Shown here in pieces: positions 46,569 through 56,404 of a stretch of DNA of 64,000 nucleotides. The DNA comes from Paracoccus sp. S1E-3. Its GTDB lineage: Bacteria; Pseudomonadota; Alphaproteobacteria; Rhodobacterales; Rhodobacteraceae. The first letter of the stretch is position 1. Each line of letters begins with the position of its first letter. The notes beneath the pieces are model-generated. The model saw only the letters and a list, made by a program, of their open reading frames with translations, searched no databases and was not told where the DNA came from. Location of the stretch: positions 372,001-436,000 of the forward strand of contig NZ_JACEMU010000004.1 of the NCBI RefSeq assembly GCF_013868135.1, given 5' to 3'. A program made the position numbers and the translations under genes.

Positions 46569-48983
46569 ATGACAGACACCGCGCCGACCACCCTGCCGAT
46601 CGAGGACGCGCTGCCCGCGCTCCGCGCCGCGATGGCCGAACGGGGCCGCGCGGTGCTGATTGCGCCGCCCGGTGCCGGCAAGACGACGCGGGTGCCGCTG
46701 GCGCTGCTGGATCAGGTGCCGGGCAAGATCGTCATGCTGGAACCGCGCCGGCTGGCCGCACGCGCCGCCGCCGAACGGCTGGCCGAAAGCCTCGGCCAGC
46801 AGCCGGGCGGCGATGTCGGTTACCGGATGCGCGGACAGGCCGTCGCCGGCGCGCGGATCGAGGTGGTGACCGAAGGCATCCTGACCCGGATGCTGCAATC
46901 CGATCCCTCGCTGGCCGGCGTGGGCTGCGTGATCTTCGACGAATTTCACGAACGCAGCCTGAATGCCGATCTGGGGCTGGCGCTCGTCTGGGAAAGCCGG
47001 GGGGTGCTGCGCCCGGATCTGAACCTGCTGGTGATGTCGGCCACGTTGGATGCGGGCCCGGTGGCGCAGATGCTGGACGACGCCCCGATCATCGAAAGCC
47101 TGGGACGTGCCCATCCGGTGGAAACCCGCCACCTGCCCCGCCCCCTGCCCGGCACCGCGCGGTTTGAGATCGAAGCCGCCCGCCTGATCGCCGAGGCCGA
47201 GGCCGAGACCCGCGCCGACCCCGGCGGCACCATCCTGGCCTTCCTGCCCGGCGAGGGCGAGATCCGGCGGGTCGCCGCCGCCCTGTCCGACCTGCCGGCC
47301 GAGATCCTGCCGCTTTACGGCGCCATGGATTTCAAGGCGCAGCGCGCGGTGCTGGCGCCGCCCGGCGCGCGCCGCCGGATCGTGCTGGCCACCGCCATCG
47401 CGGAAACCTCGCTGACCATTCCGGGCGTCCGGGTCGTCGTCGATTGCGGGCGCGCGCGCCGGGCGCGGTTCGATCCCGGCTCGGGCATGTCGCGGCTGGT
47501 GACCGAACGCGTCAGCCGGGCCGAGGCCGAGCAGCGCCGTGGCCGCGCCGGACGGGTCGCGCCGGGCATCTGCTATCGCATGTGGGCGCGGGCCGAGGAA
47601 GGCGCGCTGCCCGAATACGCACCGCCCGAGATCGCCGTGGCCGACCTGACCGGCCTCGCGCTGGAATTGGCCGATTGGGGCAGCGACGCGGCCGGTCTGG
47701 CCTTCCTGACCCCGCCGCCCGAAGCGGCGCTGAACGAAGCCCGCACGCTGCTGATCATTCTCGGGGCCCTCGACATGGCAGGCCGTATCACCCCCCATGG
47801 CCGGGCCTTGGCGGCGCTGCCGGTCCATCCCCGCATCGCCCATATGCTGACTGTTGCCGGTAGCGGGGCGGCCGATCTGGCCGCGCTCATGGAAGACCGC
47901 GACCCGTTGCGGGGTGTCGGCGCCGATCTCTCGCTGCGGCTGCGGGCGCTTCAGGATCCGGCACGCCACGGCGCGGCCCGCCCGGCGCTGGAACACATCC
48001 GGGCCGAGGCAGCACGCTTGCGCAAGCTGACCTCGAACAAGCCGGCGCTGCCCGCCGGGGTTATGGCCGCGCTCGCCTATCCCGACCGGATCGGGATGCG
48101 CCGGCCGGGCGAACAGCCGCGCTATCTGCTGTCGGGCGGCCGCGGGGCGGTGCTGCCCGAAGGGGATGGGCTGGGCGCCGAGCGCTTCATCGTCGCCACC
48201 GATCTGGACGGCGAGGGTCGCGAATCGCGCATCCGTCTGGCCCTTCCGATCACCGAAGCCGAAATCCGCGACCGATTCAGCGACCAGATCACCCGTGTGG
48301 CGGCGGTAGAATGGTCCGCGCGCGATGGCCGCATCCTCGCCCGCCAGCGCGAGAAGCTGGGTGCGTTGACCCTGACCGAGCGTCCGCTCGAGACGCCGGA
48401 TGCCGAAGCGCTGGCGCGCGCGGCATGGGAGGGGGTGCGGGCCGAGGGCCTCAACTGGTCGCCCGCCGCCACCCGTCTGCGGGCGCGGATCGGATTGATT
48501 CCGGACGGCCCGGATGTCTCGGACGCTGCACTGTTGGCCGATCGCGGTTGGCTGATGCCCTATCTGGGCAAGGTGCGGAACCGCAGCGATATCAGGTCGC
48601 TGGATCTTGTTCCCGCGCTGATGGACCTGCTGGGTTGGGATGGCCAGCAGGCGCTGAACCGGCTGGCGCCGGCCCATTTCACCACCCCTTTGGGGCGCAA
48701 GGTGCCGATCGATTACGACGCCGAGACCCCATCCATCGAGCTGCGCCTGCAGGAACTGTTCGGCCAGACCACCCATCCGACGGTTGGGCGCCAGCCGCTG
48801 CGGATCACCCTGCTTTCGCCGGGTCAGAAACCCATCGCGGTGACCAGTGACCTGCCCGGCTTCTGGGCCGGCGCCTATGCCGAGGTCCGAAAGGACATGC
48901 GCGGCCGCTATCCGCGCCACCCTTGGCCCGAGGACCCGACCGTCGCCGATCCCACCCTGCGCGCCAAGCCGCGCGGGACCTGA
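46569..48983 (+). CDS. hrpB: ATP-dependent helicase HrpB
   Basis: 804-residue DExH-box helicase. Walker A PPGAGKTT near residue 35, DEFHERSLNAD as motif II, SATLD as motif III, QRRGRAGR as motif VI and the HrpB C-terminal domain (LGRKVPIDYDAETPSIELRL). The substrate RNA or DNA is unknown for the family. The ATG at 46569 is the first start consistent with family length; an upstream open frame is antisense to the YcjX gene. Confidence 0.94.
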   Translation: MTDTAPTTLPIEDALPALRAAMAERGRAVLIAPPGAGKTTRVPLALLDQVPGKIVMLEPRRLAARAAAERLAESLGQQPGGDVGYRMRGQAVAGARIEVVTEGILTRMLQSDPSLAGVGCVIFDEFHERSLNADLGLALVWESRGVLRPDLNLLVMSATLDAGPVAQMLDDAPIIESLGRAHPVETRHLPRPLPGTARFEIEAARLIAEAEAETRADPGGTILAFLPGEGEIRRVAAALSDLPAEILPLYGAMDFKAQRAVLAPPGARRRIVLATAIAETSLTIPGVRVVVDCGRARRARFDPGSGMSRLVTERVSRAEAEQRRGRAGRVAPGICYRMWARAEEGALPEYAPPEIAVADLTGLALELADWGSDAAGLAFLTPPPEAALNEARTLLIILGALDMAGRITPHGRALAALPVHPRIAHMLTVAGSGAADLAALMEDRDPLRGVGADLSLRLRALQDPARHGAARPALEHIRAEAARLRKLTSNKPALPAGVMAALAYPDRIGMRRPGEQPRYLLSGGRGAVLPEGDGLGAERFIVATDLDGEGRESRIRLALPITEAEIRDRFSDQITRVAAVEWSARDGRILARQREKLGALTLTERPLETPDAEALARAAWEGVRAEGLNWSPAATRLRARIGLIPDGPDVSDAALLADRGWLMPYLGKVRNRSDIRSLDLVPALMDLLGWDGQQALNRLAPAHFTTPLGRKVPIDYDAETPSIELRLQELFGQTTHPTVGRQPLRITLLSPGQKPIAVTSDLPGFWAGAYAEVRKDMRGRYPRHPWPEDPTVADPTLRAKPRGT

Positions 48984-48997
48984 CCGGCGCGCGCCCT

Positions 48998-49065
48998 CTG
49001 CCTTATTCCGCGCATCCGCCTGCCTTAATCCGCGCATCCGCCTGCCTTAATCCGCGCGCATCCGC
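48998..49065. repeat. three tandem 22-24-bp repeats at the end of the AlkB-like gene
   Basis: The unit CTGCCTTAATCCGCGCATCC plus GC occurs at 48998-49019 (one mismatch), 49020-49041 and 49042-49065 (with two extra bases). On the minus strand each copy carries the last codons and a TTA/TAA stop of the monooxygenase gene, whose real stop lies in the third copy (49047-49049). It looks like slippage duplication of a gene's 3' end. Confidence 0.85.
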
Positions 49066-50078
49066 GCGACGCGCCGATCCATGACCCGCCGCCACAGCGG
49101 CGGCAGCATCGCCATCGCTCCCATCACCGGCAGCGAATAGGGCAGCATCGGGCGTGGGTTCTCGGGCGTCAAGCGCAACGCCGGGTAGGGCCTCGCCGGA
49201 TGGGCGTGGTGATCGGAATGGCGCGGTGCGTTGACCATCGCCAGCGAGGACAGCGGATGGGGCGCGTCCCAGCTGTGCCGCGGTCCGACCGGTGCCAGCC
49301 GCCCATTGCTGATATGGCGGCGCAATCCGTAATGCTGGACGTAATCCGACAGCATCAGCTGCATCTGGGCATAGAGGCACAGGCCCAGATAATCCAGCAT
49401 GGCGCGCGAACCCAGGCCCAGCCCGACGGCCGCGATGCAGACCAGACCGCCACCCACCCAGAACAGATAGGGATTGCTCCGGCCTACCCGTGCGGCGCGG
49501 GCACGCTCGGCCCGCAGCCCGGCGCGGAAGGATCCAAACCATGCGCGCGGAAAGAAGCGCCAGAAGCTCTCGCCCAGCCGGGCCGAATTCGGATCGGCAT
49601 CGGTGGCGACATGGACATGATGGACCAGCCGATGCGCACTGACGTGATGGCCGAACAGCAGGCTGATATAGACCGCCGCACCCAGCCGGAACAGGGCGCG
49701 GCTGTGGCGGTGGATCAGTTCATGCGCGTTGGAATTCGAGACCTGCCCGAAATACATCCCCGCGCCCAGAAACAGCCCCGCCCTTTGCGGCCACGCCAGC
49801 CAATCCCCCGCGAAGGCCCAGAGCGCCGCGCCGAGCAGCGCGAAATGCGCCAGTGCCAGAACCACCGACAGCGCATCTGCGGCCGGAAAACGCGCCTCCG
49901 GTCCGGCATCGCCAAAGCCGCGGGCGATCAGCGTATCGGCAACCGGGCTGACCGCCGCCATCCACAGAAACCCCAGCCAGAGCGGCCAGCCCCCCGAGAC
50001 CGCCCCCCAGATCAGCAGGATCGCCGGGGCGAGGGCCGCAAGCGCGAAACCCGCAACCGGCGCCACCGGCCGTGTCAT
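49047..50078 (-). CDS. AlkB-like membrane di-iron alkane monooxygenase
   Basis: 343 residues with about six membrane segments and the integral-membrane di-iron His boxes: HELIHRH, HRLVHHVH, the HYG signature (QHYGLRR) and HSDHHAHP. This matches bacterial alkane 1-monooxygenases, though chromosomal copies in Rhodobacteraceae may act on other hydrocarbon-like chains. The rubredoxin partner is not nearby. Its ATG overlaps the ftsY stop by 1 nt (TAATG), so it is coupled to a secretion gene for no obvious functional reason. Confidence 0.88.
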   Translation of the reverse strand: MTRPVAPVAGFALAALAPAILLIWGAVSGGWPLWLGFLWMAAVSPVADTLIARGFGDAGPEARFPAADALSVVLALAHFALLGAALWAFAGDWLAWPQRAGLFLGAGMYFGQVSNSNAHELIHRHSRALFRLGAAVYISLLFGHHVSAHRLVHHVHVATDADPNSARLGESFWRFFPRAWFGSFRAGLRAERARAARVGRSNPYLFWVGGGLVCIAAVGLGLGSRAMLDYLGLCLYAQMQLMLSDYVQHYGLRRHISNGRLAPVGPRHSWDAPHPLSSLAMVNAPRHSDHHAHPARPYPALRLTPENPRPMLPYSLPVMGAMAMLPPLWRRVMDRRVARMRAD

Positions 50079-51229
50079 TACAGTCCGACGAGTGCGCGGG
50101 CGAAGTCCTGCGGCTCGAACGCGTCGAGATCGTCGATCTGTTCGCCGACGCCGATCGCGTGGATGGGCAGCCCGAACCGGTCGGCAAGCGCGACCAGCAC
50201 CCCGCCCCGGGCGGTGCCGTCCAGCTTGGTCATCACCAGCCCCGAAACATCGGCGAGCTTCTGGAAGGTCTCGACCTGGCTCAGCGCGTTCTGACCGGTG
50301 GTCGCGTCCAGCACCAGCAGGGTGTTATGGGGCGCGGACGGATCCTTCTTGCGGATGACGCGGACGATCTTCGCCAGTTCCTCCATCAGGTCCTGACGGT
50401 TCTGCAGGCGCCCGGCGGTGTCGATCATCAGCAGGTCCGCGCCCTCGGCCTCGGCGCGGGTCATGGCGTCGAAGGCGAGACTGGCGGGGTCGGACCCTTC
50501 CGGCGCGGTCATCACCGGGACACCGGCACGCTGCCCCCAGACCTGCAGCTGTTCGACCGCCGCCGCCCGGAAGGTATCGCCCGCCGCGATCACCACATTC
50601 TTTCCCGCCGCCTTGAACTGGCTGGCCAGCTTGCCGATGGTGGTGGTCTTGCCCGAGCCGTTGACGCCCACCACCAGCACCACCTGCGGTTTTTTCGGAT
50701 AAAGCGGCAGCGGCCGCGCCACCGGGGTCATGATCCGGGTGATCTCATCGGCCAGCAGGGTCTTGAGTTCGGTCGCGGATACCCGCCGCCCCATCCGACC
50801 CTCGGCGATATTGGCGGTCACACGCAAGGCGGTCTCGACGCCCATATCGGCGGCGACCAGCGTATCCTCCAGCTCCTCCAGCATCGCATCGTCGAGTTCG
50901 CGCCGGGCTTCCGGCGGGGCAGCCACGCCGCCGCCGAACAGCCGGCCCATCAGGCCGGGCTTCTTCGCGGCCTCGGGTGCGGGTGTGGGGGGCGCCTCGG
51001 GCTTCGGTGGAACTGCGGGCGACGTCGCGGAGGGGGCAACGGGCTGCGAGGCCGGGACAGACGTTGGCGTCGGTGATGTGCCGTGATGTAACTCGCCAGC
51101 GGAAAATCCTCCGGCCGCTGCCCGCTCGGGCGCTTCGGGCGTGCCATCGCCCACCAGATCGTCCAGCCCCTGCCCGATCTTCGAGGATGATTTGGTCAGC
51201 CGCTCGCGCAGCTTGGAAAAGAACGACAT
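50078..51229 (-). CDS. ftsY: signal recognition particle receptor FtsY
   Basis: SRP receptor GTPase at the inner membrane. 383 residues: a short basic N-terminus ([17 protein letters not shown]), an acidic/Pro-rich linker, then the NG domain with G1 [17 protein letters not shown] and [10 protein letters not shown]. The Pro/Ala/Thr-rich linker (about residues 50-90) is longer than average. It leads the AlkB-like gene. Confidence 0.96.
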   Translation of the reverse strand: MSFFSKLRERLTKSSSKIGQGLDDLVGDGTPEAPERAAAGGFSAGELHHGTSPTPTSVPASQPVAPSATSPAVPPKPEAPPTPAPEAAKKPGLMGRLFGGGVAAPPEARRELDDAMLEELEDTLVAADMGVETALRVTANIAEGRMGRRVSATELKTLLADEITRIMTPVARPLPLYPKKPQVVLVVGVNGSGKTTTIGKLASQFKAAGKNVVIAAGDTFRAAAVEQLQVWGQRAGVPVMTAPEGSDPASLAFDAMTRAEAEGADLLMIDTAGRLQNRQDLMEELAKIVRVIRKKDPSAPHNTLLVLDATTGQNALSQVETFQKLADVSGLVMTKLDGTARGGVLVALADRFGLPIHAIGVGEQIDDLDAFEPQDFARALVGL

Positions 51230-51374
51230 GCGTCCCCCCTGAAAATTCGCCCCGAAACCTAAGGCTTCGGGGCGTCGGTGAAAAGGCCCCGCAACGGGCG
51301 AAAAGGCCGCAGCGACCAGAAAAGCGGGGCCGCCTCCGTCGCGCCGAAGGGGACGGACGGCGACCGTAACCGGA

Positions 51375-51611
51375 TCAGAAAGCCTTGAACGTCATGGTGG
51401 TCAGGGTGCGGACGATGCCCTCGATGTCGAACAGATTCTCGTTCAGATAGCGGCCGATATCCTCATCCTCGGGGATATAGACCTTGGCGATCAGGTCGAA
51501 TTCGCCCGAGGTGGAATACAGTTCGGACACCACCTCGCGATCATAAATGGCATCGGCGACGGCATAGGTCTGGCCGGGGGCGCAGTGGAACTGCACGAAA
51601 ACGGGGCGCAT
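51375..51611 (-). CDS. stand-alone Lrp/AsnC ligand-binding (RAM) domain protein
   Basis: 78 residues comprising only the effector-binding half of Lrp/AsnC regulators (GQTYAVADAIYDREVVSELY, GEFDLIAKVYI, TLTTMTF); the DNA-binding domain is absent. Such stand-alone RAM domains are common and may bind amino acids or modulate full Lrp proteins. The 145-nt gap to ftsY contains no gene. Confidence 0.9.
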   Translation of the reverse strand: MRPVFVQFHCAPGQTYAVADAIYDREVVSELYSTSGEFDLIAKVYIPEDEDIGRYLNENLFDIEGIVRTLTTMTFKAF

Positions 51612-51641
51612 GGGCAGCCTTTCGGTAATTGCGCCCGCAGC

Positions 51642-53018
51642 CTATCGCGCACGGGCGGCGCGGGTCCAGTCCCCGCGCGCAAGCCCGGCATAGAAGCGGC
51701 GCAGCATCAGCACCGCCGCCACCGACAGCCCGACCAGCAGCCCGGCCCAAAGCCCCGCCGGCCCCATGCCCAGCTTGAAGGCCAGAAGATAGGCCGCCGG
51801 CAGCCCGATCACCCAATAGCTGATCGCCGCCAGCACCATCGGCACACGGGTATCCTGCACCCCGCGCAGCAGGCCGAGGCCCTGCACCTGCAAGGCATCG
51901 ACCAGCTGGAACAGCGCCGCCCAGAACATCAGCCCGGTGGCGAGCGCCAGAATCCCCGGCGCCTGCGGATCGGAGGGGTCCAGATACAGCGCCACCAGCG
52001 GACCGGGGGCCAGCATGAACCACAAACTGGTCAGCACCCCAAAGGCGACCGAGACCGCGATCACCGTCGCCGCCGCATCGCGCAGCATGACCGGATCACC
52101 AAGTCCCCGCGCCTGACCGGCGCGAATCGTACCCGCATTCGACATGCCCAGATGGAACATGAAGGTGATCGAGGCCAGCTGCAGCGCGATCCCGTGCGCG
52201 GCCAGCTCGCGGGTGCCGAACCAGCCCATCATGATATTGGTGCCGACGAACATGCCGACCTCGGCCACCAGCGTCAGCCCAACCGGCAGGCCAAGCCAGA
52301 AGATCGCCCGGAAGGCCGCCCAGTCGGGGCGCCAGAAGCGTTGCATCAGCGCGATGGGCCGTGTCTGCGGCAGCCAAAGCGCATAGACGAGGATCGCGGC
52401 AAGGGTGAGATACTGGGTGGAGATCGAGGCGATGGCCGCGCCCTTCACGCCAAGCTCCGGCGCGCCGAGATTGCCGAAGATGAACACCCAGTTCAGCAGG
52501 ATGTTCAGCGGAATGCCCGCCACGGTCAGCCACAGCACCACCTGCGTGCGTTCCATCGACGCCAGATAGGAATTCAGCACCATCGCCCACAGCGCCGCGC
52601 CGACGCCGAAGCCGGCGATTCGCAGATAGTCCTGCGACAGCTGCGCGACCTCGGGCGTCTGGCCGAGCGCCAGCAGGATCGGCTGCGAATACCACAGGAA
52701 GGGCAGGATCAGGATCGAATGAAGGCCCGACAGCCACAACGCCATACGGGTGGCGCGGCGGATCTCGGTCGAGTCTCCACGGGCGTGCGCGGCGGCCAGA
52801 AGTCCCATGACTCCAATGCCATATCCGGATCCCAGCATCATCAGGATGAACTGGAACGAGGTCGCCAGAACCAGCGCCGCCAGCGCCTCGACCCCATACC
52901 AGCCGACCATGACGGTATCCGAAATACCGATGGCCATACGGGCGAGATGGCTGCCGACCAGCGGCAGACCCAGCGACAGCGTCGCAATCAGATGAGGGCG
53001 GTAACGGGCAAAATCCAT
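51642..53018 (-). CDS. MATE family multidrug efflux transporter (NorM-like)
   Basis: 458-residue inner-membrane antiporter with twelve predicted membrane segments in two repeats. The first repeat contains SHLARMAIGISDTVMVGWYG and the second VGLTLVAEVGMFVGTNIMMG, typical of the NorM branch that exports cationic drugs against Na+ or H+. The stop is 30 nt upstream of the AsnC-domain gene, likely the same transcript. Confidence 0.92.
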   Translation of the reverse strand: MDFARYRPHLIATLSLGLPLVGSHLARMAIGISDTVMVGWYGVEALAALVLATSFQFILMMLGSGYGIGVMGLLAAAHARGDSTEIRRATRMALWLSGLHSILILPFLWYSQPILLALGQTPEVAQLSQDYLRIAGFGVGAALWAMVLNSYLASMERTQVVLWLTVAGIPLNILLNWVFIFGNLGAPELGVKGAAIASISTQYLTLAAILVYALWLPQTRPIALMQRFWRPDWAAFRAIFWLGLPVGLTLVAEVGMFVGTNIMMGWFGTRELAAHGIALQLASITFMFHLGMSNAGTIRAGQARGLGDPVMLRDAAATVIAVSVAFGVLTSLWFMLAPGPLVALYLDPSDPQAPGILALATGLMFWAALFQLVDALQVQGLGLLRGVQDTRVPMVLAAISYWVIGLPAAYLLAFKLGMGPAGLWAGLLVGLSVAAVLMLRRFYAGLARGDWTRAARAR

Positions 53019-53058
53019 CCGCCGCGCTTATAGATTGCCCACGGAATGGGCAAGTGGA

Positions 53059-53709
53059 TCAGTAAAATCTGCCGAACGCTGTTGCCGCCGCGTCTGCCAG
53101 GCGGCGATCGGCCTCGCCTTCGGGTCCTGTCGCGCCGGGGCGGAAACGCAGGCGGAAGGCGGCCAGCCGGGTTCCGGGATCGGCTTCGGGATAGCCGATG
53201 GCGGTCAGGCTGTCGGCCAGCGGGCGGTCCTCGCCCGGTGCCGCGGGGTGGATCGCCAGCCCCTGCCGGGCCAGCCGCGCCCAGTCGAAGCGCGCGCCGG
53301 GGTCGATCTTGCGCCCCGGCGCCATGTCGGAATGGCCGATCACCGCTTCGGGGCCAATGGACCACCGCGCCATGATCCGGGCCAGCAGCAGTTCCAGCGT
53401 GGTCATCTGGGCGGCGGCGAAAGGGCGGTTGCCGGGATTGGCGATCTCGATCCCGATGCTGCGGGAATTGACGTCGTCGCGGCCGCGCCAGGCACCGGCG
53501 CCGGCATGCCAGGCGCGACGGTCTTCGGGGACGAGCGCCTCGGGCGTGCCATCATCGTGGATCAGCCAATGGGCCGAGACTTCGGCGGCAGGATCGCAAA
53601 GGCGGGCGCGTGCCGACGCCGCGTCGGCCATACCGGTATAGTGGATCACGATCAGCGAGGGGCGCGCGTCGTCGCGCCGTTCGCCGTGATTGGGGCTGGA
53701 ATGGGTCAT
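53059..53709 (-). CDS. N-acetylmuramoyl-L-alanine amidase (AmpD/AmiD-like)
   Basis: Zinc amidase of the amidase-2 family, 216 residues. Zinc ligands and catalytic residues are visible in VIHYTG, AHWLIH and GHSDMAPGRKIDPG; a C-terminal peptidoglycan-binding-like helical part begins near residue 160. No signal peptide is seen, favouring a cytosolic AmpD-type role in recycling anhydro-muropeptides, although AmiD-like members also exist. Stands between MATE and the cupin gene. Confidence 0.9.
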   Translation of the reverse strand: MTHSSPNHGERRDDARPSLIVIHYTGMADAASARARLCDPAAEVSAHWLIHDDGTPEALVPEDRRAWHAGAGAWRGRDDVNSRSIGIEIANPGNRPFAAAQMTTLELLLARIMARWSIGPEAVIGHSDMAPGRKIDPGARFDWARLARQGLAIHPAAPGEDRPLADSLTAIGYPEADPGTRLAAFRLRFRPGATGPEGEADRRLADAAATAFGRFY

Positions 53710-53717
53710 CGCGAAAC

Positions 53718-53780
53718 AGGGGCGCTGCCCCTCGGCCCGTGCCGGGCCTCACCCCGGGCTATTTTTGCCAGAGTGAAAAA
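53718..53780 (+). repeat. dispersed intergenic element: two hairpins plus conserved tail
   Basis: A perfect hairpin (AGGGGC, GCT, GCCCCT; 53718-53732) is followed by a second (GGCCCG, TGC, CGGGCC; 53734-53748) and then CCCCGGGCTATTTTTGCC with AGAGTGAAAAA. The same order occurs at 62079-62138 and the tail alone at 23071-23100. Located between the cupin stop and the amidase start. Confidence 0.7.
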
Positions 53781-53788
53781 CGTGGGAA

Positions 53789-54238
53789 TCATTCGGCGGC
53801 GCCGCTGTCCAGAAGCGCGCCGTCCGCGTCCAGCAGGCACCAGCCGTCCGGAGTGACCTGACGGGTCTGGCCGAGATCCGGGTAATGGACAGTGTCACGG
53901 GCCGGGTTGGTCCCCGCGATCAGGAAGCGCGCCGGGAGGCTGCTGCGGTTTTCGACCATATGGCCATTTGGGGAACCCGCTGGCCAGATCGCGCTGTCGC
54001 CGGGAAGAAGCAGATGCGCGCCATCGTTTTCATGAACGGTCAACTGGCCATCGAGGACGAACAACGCCTCGTCGCTGTCGGAATGCCAGTGGCGTTCCGA
54101 AGTCCGCTGTCCGGGATCGAGGGTGACGATATTCACCCCCATACCGGTCATGCCCGCAGCCCGCGCCAGATGTTCGATGCGGGCCGGCCATGGCGGATCA
54201 TTCTGCGCGACGGGGGCGGAGCCGCCGCGCAGGATCAC
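53789..54238 (-). CDS. cupin domain protein
   Basis: 149-residue single-cupin protein. The first cupin motif is ERHWHSDSDEALFVLDGQ with metal-binding His and Glu residues; the second is around PAGSPNGHMVEN. Enzymatic role or ligand is unknown. Its ATG overlaps the stop of the upstream lipoprotein gene by 4 nt (54235-54238). Confidence 0.85.
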   Translation of the reverse strand: MILRGGSAPVAQNDPPWPARIEHLARAAGMTGMGVNIVTLDPGQRTSERHWHSDSDEALFVLDGQLTVHENDGAHLLLPGDSAIWPAGSPNGHMVENRSSLPARFLIAGTNPARDTVHYPDLGQTRQVTPDGWCLLDADGALLDSGAAE

Positions 54239-54897
54239 AGTTGGCCGGCCAGTTGCACGGCCGGCGTCCAGCCGCAGACGAAGCCGTCGCCATCCGGGTC
54301 CATGCCCAGCGGGTCTTGCTGCGGGCCGCCAGATGCGAGGAACTGCAGTTGCGACGCATTGGGGTTGGGGAAGCGGGCGCAGGCGCGCGCCGCCTCTGCC
54401 GCCGAGCCGCCAGCGCGGGGGTAGATCGCCGTGCCGGGCGCGTGGCGCTGCGATTGCGCATAGCGGGTCAGGGCGTCGGCGGAACCGCCGGAGTGTGCCT
54501 GCGGCGCGGCGGAGGCGGCCGGGGCAGCCGCAACTGCAGCCGTCCGCGCCGCCGGGGCCGAGGGCAGCCGCCTGCCGGTGGCCGGATCGTAATAACCGCC
54601 CTTGCCCGAGGGTGGCACGGTGGCTACCGCACCCTTTGCCGCCGTCTGGCCGGACAGCCGCTGCACCGCGGTGGGGCTGGCGATCATCTCGGGCGTCGGT
54701 GCGTTAAATGGACGGGCGCGCGGCACGGTCTGCGGCACCGCGCCCCGGCCGGTCAGCGCCATCTCGCGCGCGGCGCGATACTGGTCGTAGGGCGAATCGC
54801 TGCTGAACCGATAGCGCGGATCGACGACTTGCCCCCGACCGTCCGCGCAGGCGGCAAGCCCCGCGACGCAGGCCAGACTCAGAAACAGCTTCTTCAT
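54235..54897 (-). CDS. lipoprotein with Excalibur-like calcium-binding end
   Basis: 220 residues from ATG at 54895-54897 (an in-frame extension upstream has no signal). A lipoprotein signal ends in GLAAC; a long low-complexity Ala/Pro/Ser linker leads to a C-terminal motif with GMDPDGDGFVCGW, similar to the DxDxDGxxC calcium loop of Excalibur domains, with a paired Cys in ARACARF. Envelope location inferred; function unknown. Coupled to the cupin gene. Confidence 0.8.
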   Translation of the reverse strand: MKKLFLSLACVAGLAACADGRGQVVDPRYRFSSDSPYDQYRAAREMALTGRGAVPQTVPRARPFNAPTPEMIASPTAVQRLSGQTAAKGAVATVPPSGKGGYYDPATGRRLPSAPAARTAAVAAAPAASAAPQAHSGGSADALTRYAQSQRHAPGTAIYPRAGGSAAEAARACARFPNPNASQLQFLASGGPQQDPLGMDPDGDGFVCGWTPAVQLAGQL

Positions 54898-54922
54898 CAC
54901 ACCGCCCCTTTTCATCCTTTGG

Positions 54923-56404
54923 TTACCACCATTGCGCAGGACGAGCGGCAAAGCCAGCCGCACGTTCCAGCACATAGGCGTGGTTCAGCAACTCGCCTTC
55001 CGCGAAGGGCCGCCCGATCAGCTGCAGCCCCAGCGGCAGCCCCTGCGCATCCAGCCCGACCGGCACCGAGATCCCCGGCAGACCCGCGAGGTTCACCGTC
55101 ACCGTGAAGACGTCGAGCAGATACATCTCGACCGGGTCCTTGCCCGACATATCGCCCAGACCGAAGGCGGCCGAGGGCGTCGCGGGCGTCAGAATCGCGT
55201 CCACACCCGCGGCATAGGCCTGATCGAAGTCGCGCTTGATCAGCGCGCGGACCTTGCGGGCGCGGTTGTAATAGGCGTCGTAAAAGCCCGCCGACAGCAC
55301 ATAGGTGCCGATCATCAACCGGCGCTTGACCTCCGGGCCGAAGCCCTCGGCGCGGGTCTTTTCATACATCTCGACAATGCCGTCGCCCTGCCCCAGCCTG
55401 GCGCGACGGCCATACCGGACCCCGTCGTAACGGGCGAGGTTCGAGGAGGCCTCGGCCGGCGCGATCACGTAATAGGCGGGCAGCGCGTATTTCGTATGCG
55501 GCAGCGAGATATCGACGATCTCGGCACCCGCATCGCGCAGCATCTCGGCGCCCTTCTGCCACAAAGCGTCGATCTCGGCCGGCATGCCGTCCATGCGGTA
55601 TTCGCGCGGAATGCCGATCTTCTTGCCCCGGATGTCGCCGGTCAGCGCGGCTTCGAAATCCGGCACCGGAATATCGGCCGAGGTCGAATCCCTGTCATCG
55701 ACCGAGGCCATCGCGCCCAGCATGATCGCCGCATCGCGCACCGTCTTGGTCATCGGTCCGGCCTGATCCAGCGACGAGGCAAAGGCGATCGTGCCCCAGC
55801 GACTGACGCGCCCGTAAGTGGGCTTCAGCCCGACAATTCCGGTAAAGGCCGCCGGCTGGCGGATCGAGCCGCCGGTATCGGTCCCGGTCGCGGCCAGACA
55901 CAGATCGGCAGCCACGGCGGCGGCCGACCCGCCGGAGGAGCCGCCGGGCGTCAGCTGGCGGTCATCGACCTTCCACGGGTTGACGGCATTGCCGTAGACG
56001 CTGGTTTCGTTGGACGAGCCCATGGCGAATTCGTCCATGTTCAGCTTGCCCAACATCACCGCGCCCGCATCCCACAGGTTCTGGGTCACGGTGGACTCAT
56101 ATTCGGGGCGGAACCCGTCCAGAATGCCGCTGGCGGCCTGCGTGGCCACGCCGCGGGTGCAGAACAGGTCCTTGATGCCGACGGGAATGCCGGTCATCGC
56201 GGCGCCGTCGCCCGCCTTGATGCGGTGATCGGCGGCCTTGGCCATTTCACGGGCCAGTTCGGGCGTGTCGTGGACGAAGGCGTTCAGCACGCCCGCGCCC
56301 TCGATGGCGGTCAGGCAGGCATCGGTCAGTTCGACCGCCGAGACCTTGCCGGCGCGCAGATTGTCACGGGCCTCGGCGATGGTCAGTTTGTTCAGATCGC
56401 TCAT
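54923..56404 (-). CDS. gatA: aspartyl/glutamyl-tRNA amidotransferase subunit A
   Basis: Amidase subunit that releases ammonia from Gln to convert misacylated Glu-tRNA(Gln) or Asp-tRNA(Asn). 493 residues; the Ser-cisSer-Lys triad is in PVGIKDLF (Lys) and [13 protein letters not shown] (Ser pair). It overlaps gatC by 4 nt (56401-56404). gatB is not in the window. Confidence 0.96.
   Translation of the reverse strand: MSDLNKLTIAEARDNLRAGKVSAVELTDACLTAIEGAGVLNAFVHDTPELAREMAKAADHRIKAGDGAAMTGIPVGIKDLFCTRGVATQAASGILDGFRPEYESTVTQNLWDAGAVMLGKLNMDEFAMGSSNETSVYGNAVNPWKVDDRQLTPGGSSGGSAAAVAADLCLAATGTDTGGSIRQPAAFTGIVGLKPTYGRVSRWGTIAFASSLDQAGPMTKTVRDAAIMLGAMASVDDRDSTSADIPVPDFEAALTGDIRGKKIGIPREYRMDGMPAEIDALWQKGAEMLRDAGAEIVDISLPHTKYALPAYYVIAPAEASSNLARYDGVRYGRRARLGQGDGIVEMYEKTRAEGFGPEVKRRLMIGTYVLSAGFYDAYYNRARKVRALIKRDFDQAYAAGVDAILTPATPSAAFGLGDMSGKDPVEMYLLDVFTVTVNLAGLPGISVPVGLDAQGLPLGLQLIGRPFAEGELLNHAYVLERAAGFAARPAQWW

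Noticed and set aside
48998..49065. Short direct repeats considered as a CRISPR array
   Set aside because: The units are back to back without spacers and sit at a gene end.
52096..52737. 213-codon minus-strand frame within the MATE gene
   Set aside because: Overlaps MATE in another frame and gives Gly/Ala/Arg-rich sequence without a domain.
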